A stretch of DNA of 51,856 nt from Methylacidiphilales bacterium (lineage in GTDB: Bacteria > Verrucomicrobiota > Verrucomicrobiia > Methylacidiphilales > UBA1321), in contig JAJSLK010000078.1 in assembly GCA_021272165.1 (NCBI GenBank), forward strand, positions 1 through 51,856, written 5' to 3'. The notes under the pieces are model-generated. The model made no database searches. It was given only the letters and a program-made list of their open reading frames with translations, and had not been told where the DNA came from. Position numbers and translations under genes: made by a program. Positions 51,511 to 51,856 of this stretch are shown piece by piece. Position 1 is the first letter of the stretch. The number at the start of each line of letters is the position of its first letter.

Positions 51511-51536
51511 GTCATCCTGAGCTTGTCGAAGGATCT
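51511..51536. repeat. GTCATCCTGAGCTTGTCGAA repeat copy
   Basis: GTCATCCTGAGCTTGTCGAA then GGATCT; same family as 51381-51418 but diverging after GGATC. Confidence 0.65.
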
Positions 51537-51574
51537 CTAACTAATTCTTCACCAAGTTTTGGTTTCAAAGCATA

Positions 51575-51846
51575 GAGGCTATCCGAAAAGTAGGCGTGGG
51601 TCACGTGACGAGTCGAATGGGGTTCGAATCGAGGCGCGAACGACGAGCCTGGCCCCAGCTACGTGAGGGGTGAGCAACGAAGAGCTCGGTTCCCATTCGA
51701 CGTCACCCCTGCGGGGCCGAAGTTCTTTTGCCTTCTGGCGGTGTCGCTCGTTCGTCACGTAGCAACAGCTAGGCTCCTTACTCGGCTCCTGGCCAGAAGA
51801 CAAAACTCCTCTCGGCGTGCCCCGCGCCTACTTTTCGGATAACCTC
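51575..51846. repeat. 272-bp element with 22-bp terminal inverted repeats
   Basis: The left end GAGGCTATCCGAAAAGTAGG then CG, and the right end, whose reverse complement is GAGGTTATCCGAAAAGTAGG then CG, differ at one of 22 positions. The 228-base interior has no supported gene and contains CACGTGACGAGTCG and a distant CGTTCGTCACGTAG as further complementary pieces. The same ends enclose only seven bases at 25644-25694. Size and ends suggest a non-autonomous (MITE-like) element. Confidence 0.8.
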
Positions 51847-51856
51847 TAGCAAGAAT

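Larger units (their letters stand above)
51297..51856. other. gene-free right end, mosaic of intergenic repeats
   Basis: No gene is supported. Nested here are two GTCATYCYGAGCTTGTCGAA copies (51381-51418 and 51511-51536), one GTAG-headed REP hairpin (51425-51450), and the 272-bp element with terminal inverted repeats (51575-51846). A short minus-strand frame inside that element is considered part of the repeat. Confidence 0.75.

Noticed and set aside
51579-51803. 74-codon minus-strand frame inside the 272-bp element
   Set aside because: Entirely within a repeat bounded by inverted ends; no ribosome-binding site or domain. Could be checked by codon conservation among copies.

Overview
The window is a high-GC bacterial chromosome segment with 45 protein-coding genes (one cut by the left edge), two tRNA genes and an unusually rich set of short intergenic repeats. 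Gene content and layout fit the Verrucomicrobiota (PVC group). The main reasons are the order tRNA-Thr, tuf, tRNA-Trp, secE, nusG, rplKAJL, rpoBC; two FHA/DUF4388 proteins; a GYF_2-TPR membrane protein; and a pyruvate phosphate dikinase with a lysine-rich N-terminal tail. This placement is inference from gene content and was not tested by phylogeny.

Left part (1-11.3 kb): the tail of an IS110-type transposase, a C39-like membrane-anchored peptidase, then the 2-oxoglutarate dehydrogenase complex. E1 (sucA) and E2 (sucB) lie together, and E3 (lpdA) follows after an exported protein of unknown function and a convergent acyltransferase-3 gene. A GT-C (ArnT-like) glycosyltransferase follows.

Middle (11.3-33.2 kb): mixed housekeeping and uncharacterised genes. 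These are two small membrane proteins, a stop/start-coupled pair of unknown genes beside a FliA/WhiG-type sigma factor, a short transaldolase (FSA/TalC type), a Nudix hydrolase, an HdeD-like protein, a sodium/solute symporter with a tiny membrane partner, and a Thr/Ser/Asn/Gly-rich secreted repeat protein followed by a clear terminator. Next come a GYF_2-TPR-NlpI-like protein, an RlmI-like rRNA methyltransferase, a thioredoxin-like exported protein and a minus-strand series: cytosolic TPR protein, LTXXQ protein, apt, RpoD-family sigma factor and ppdK.

Right part (33.5-51.3 kb): the transcription/translation supercluster tRNA-Thr, tuf, tRNA-Trp, secE, nusG, rplK, rplA, rplJ, rplL, rpoB, rpoC, then trpS, scpA, tadA and accA. 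Structured RNA is visible between rplJ and rplL (four consecutive hairpins, the first with a UUCG loop) and between rplL and rpoB (a 12-bp hairpin). An FHA/DUF4388 protein stands on each side of the cluster with the two domains in opposite order.

The most unusual content is the intergenic repeat population. There are (i) long imperfect palindromes of about 103-129 bp ending in GACGGAATTAC/GTAATTCCGTC, (ii) GTAG-headed REP hairpins, (iii) a 272-bp element with 22-bp terminal inverted repeats and a 51-bp internally deleted-looking relative, (iv) GTCATTCYGAGC-type repeats, and (v) tracts of the CTTTGTGATCTTTGTG and CTCCGTGGCCTCCG type. No CRISPR array, rRNA gene or prophage was seen.
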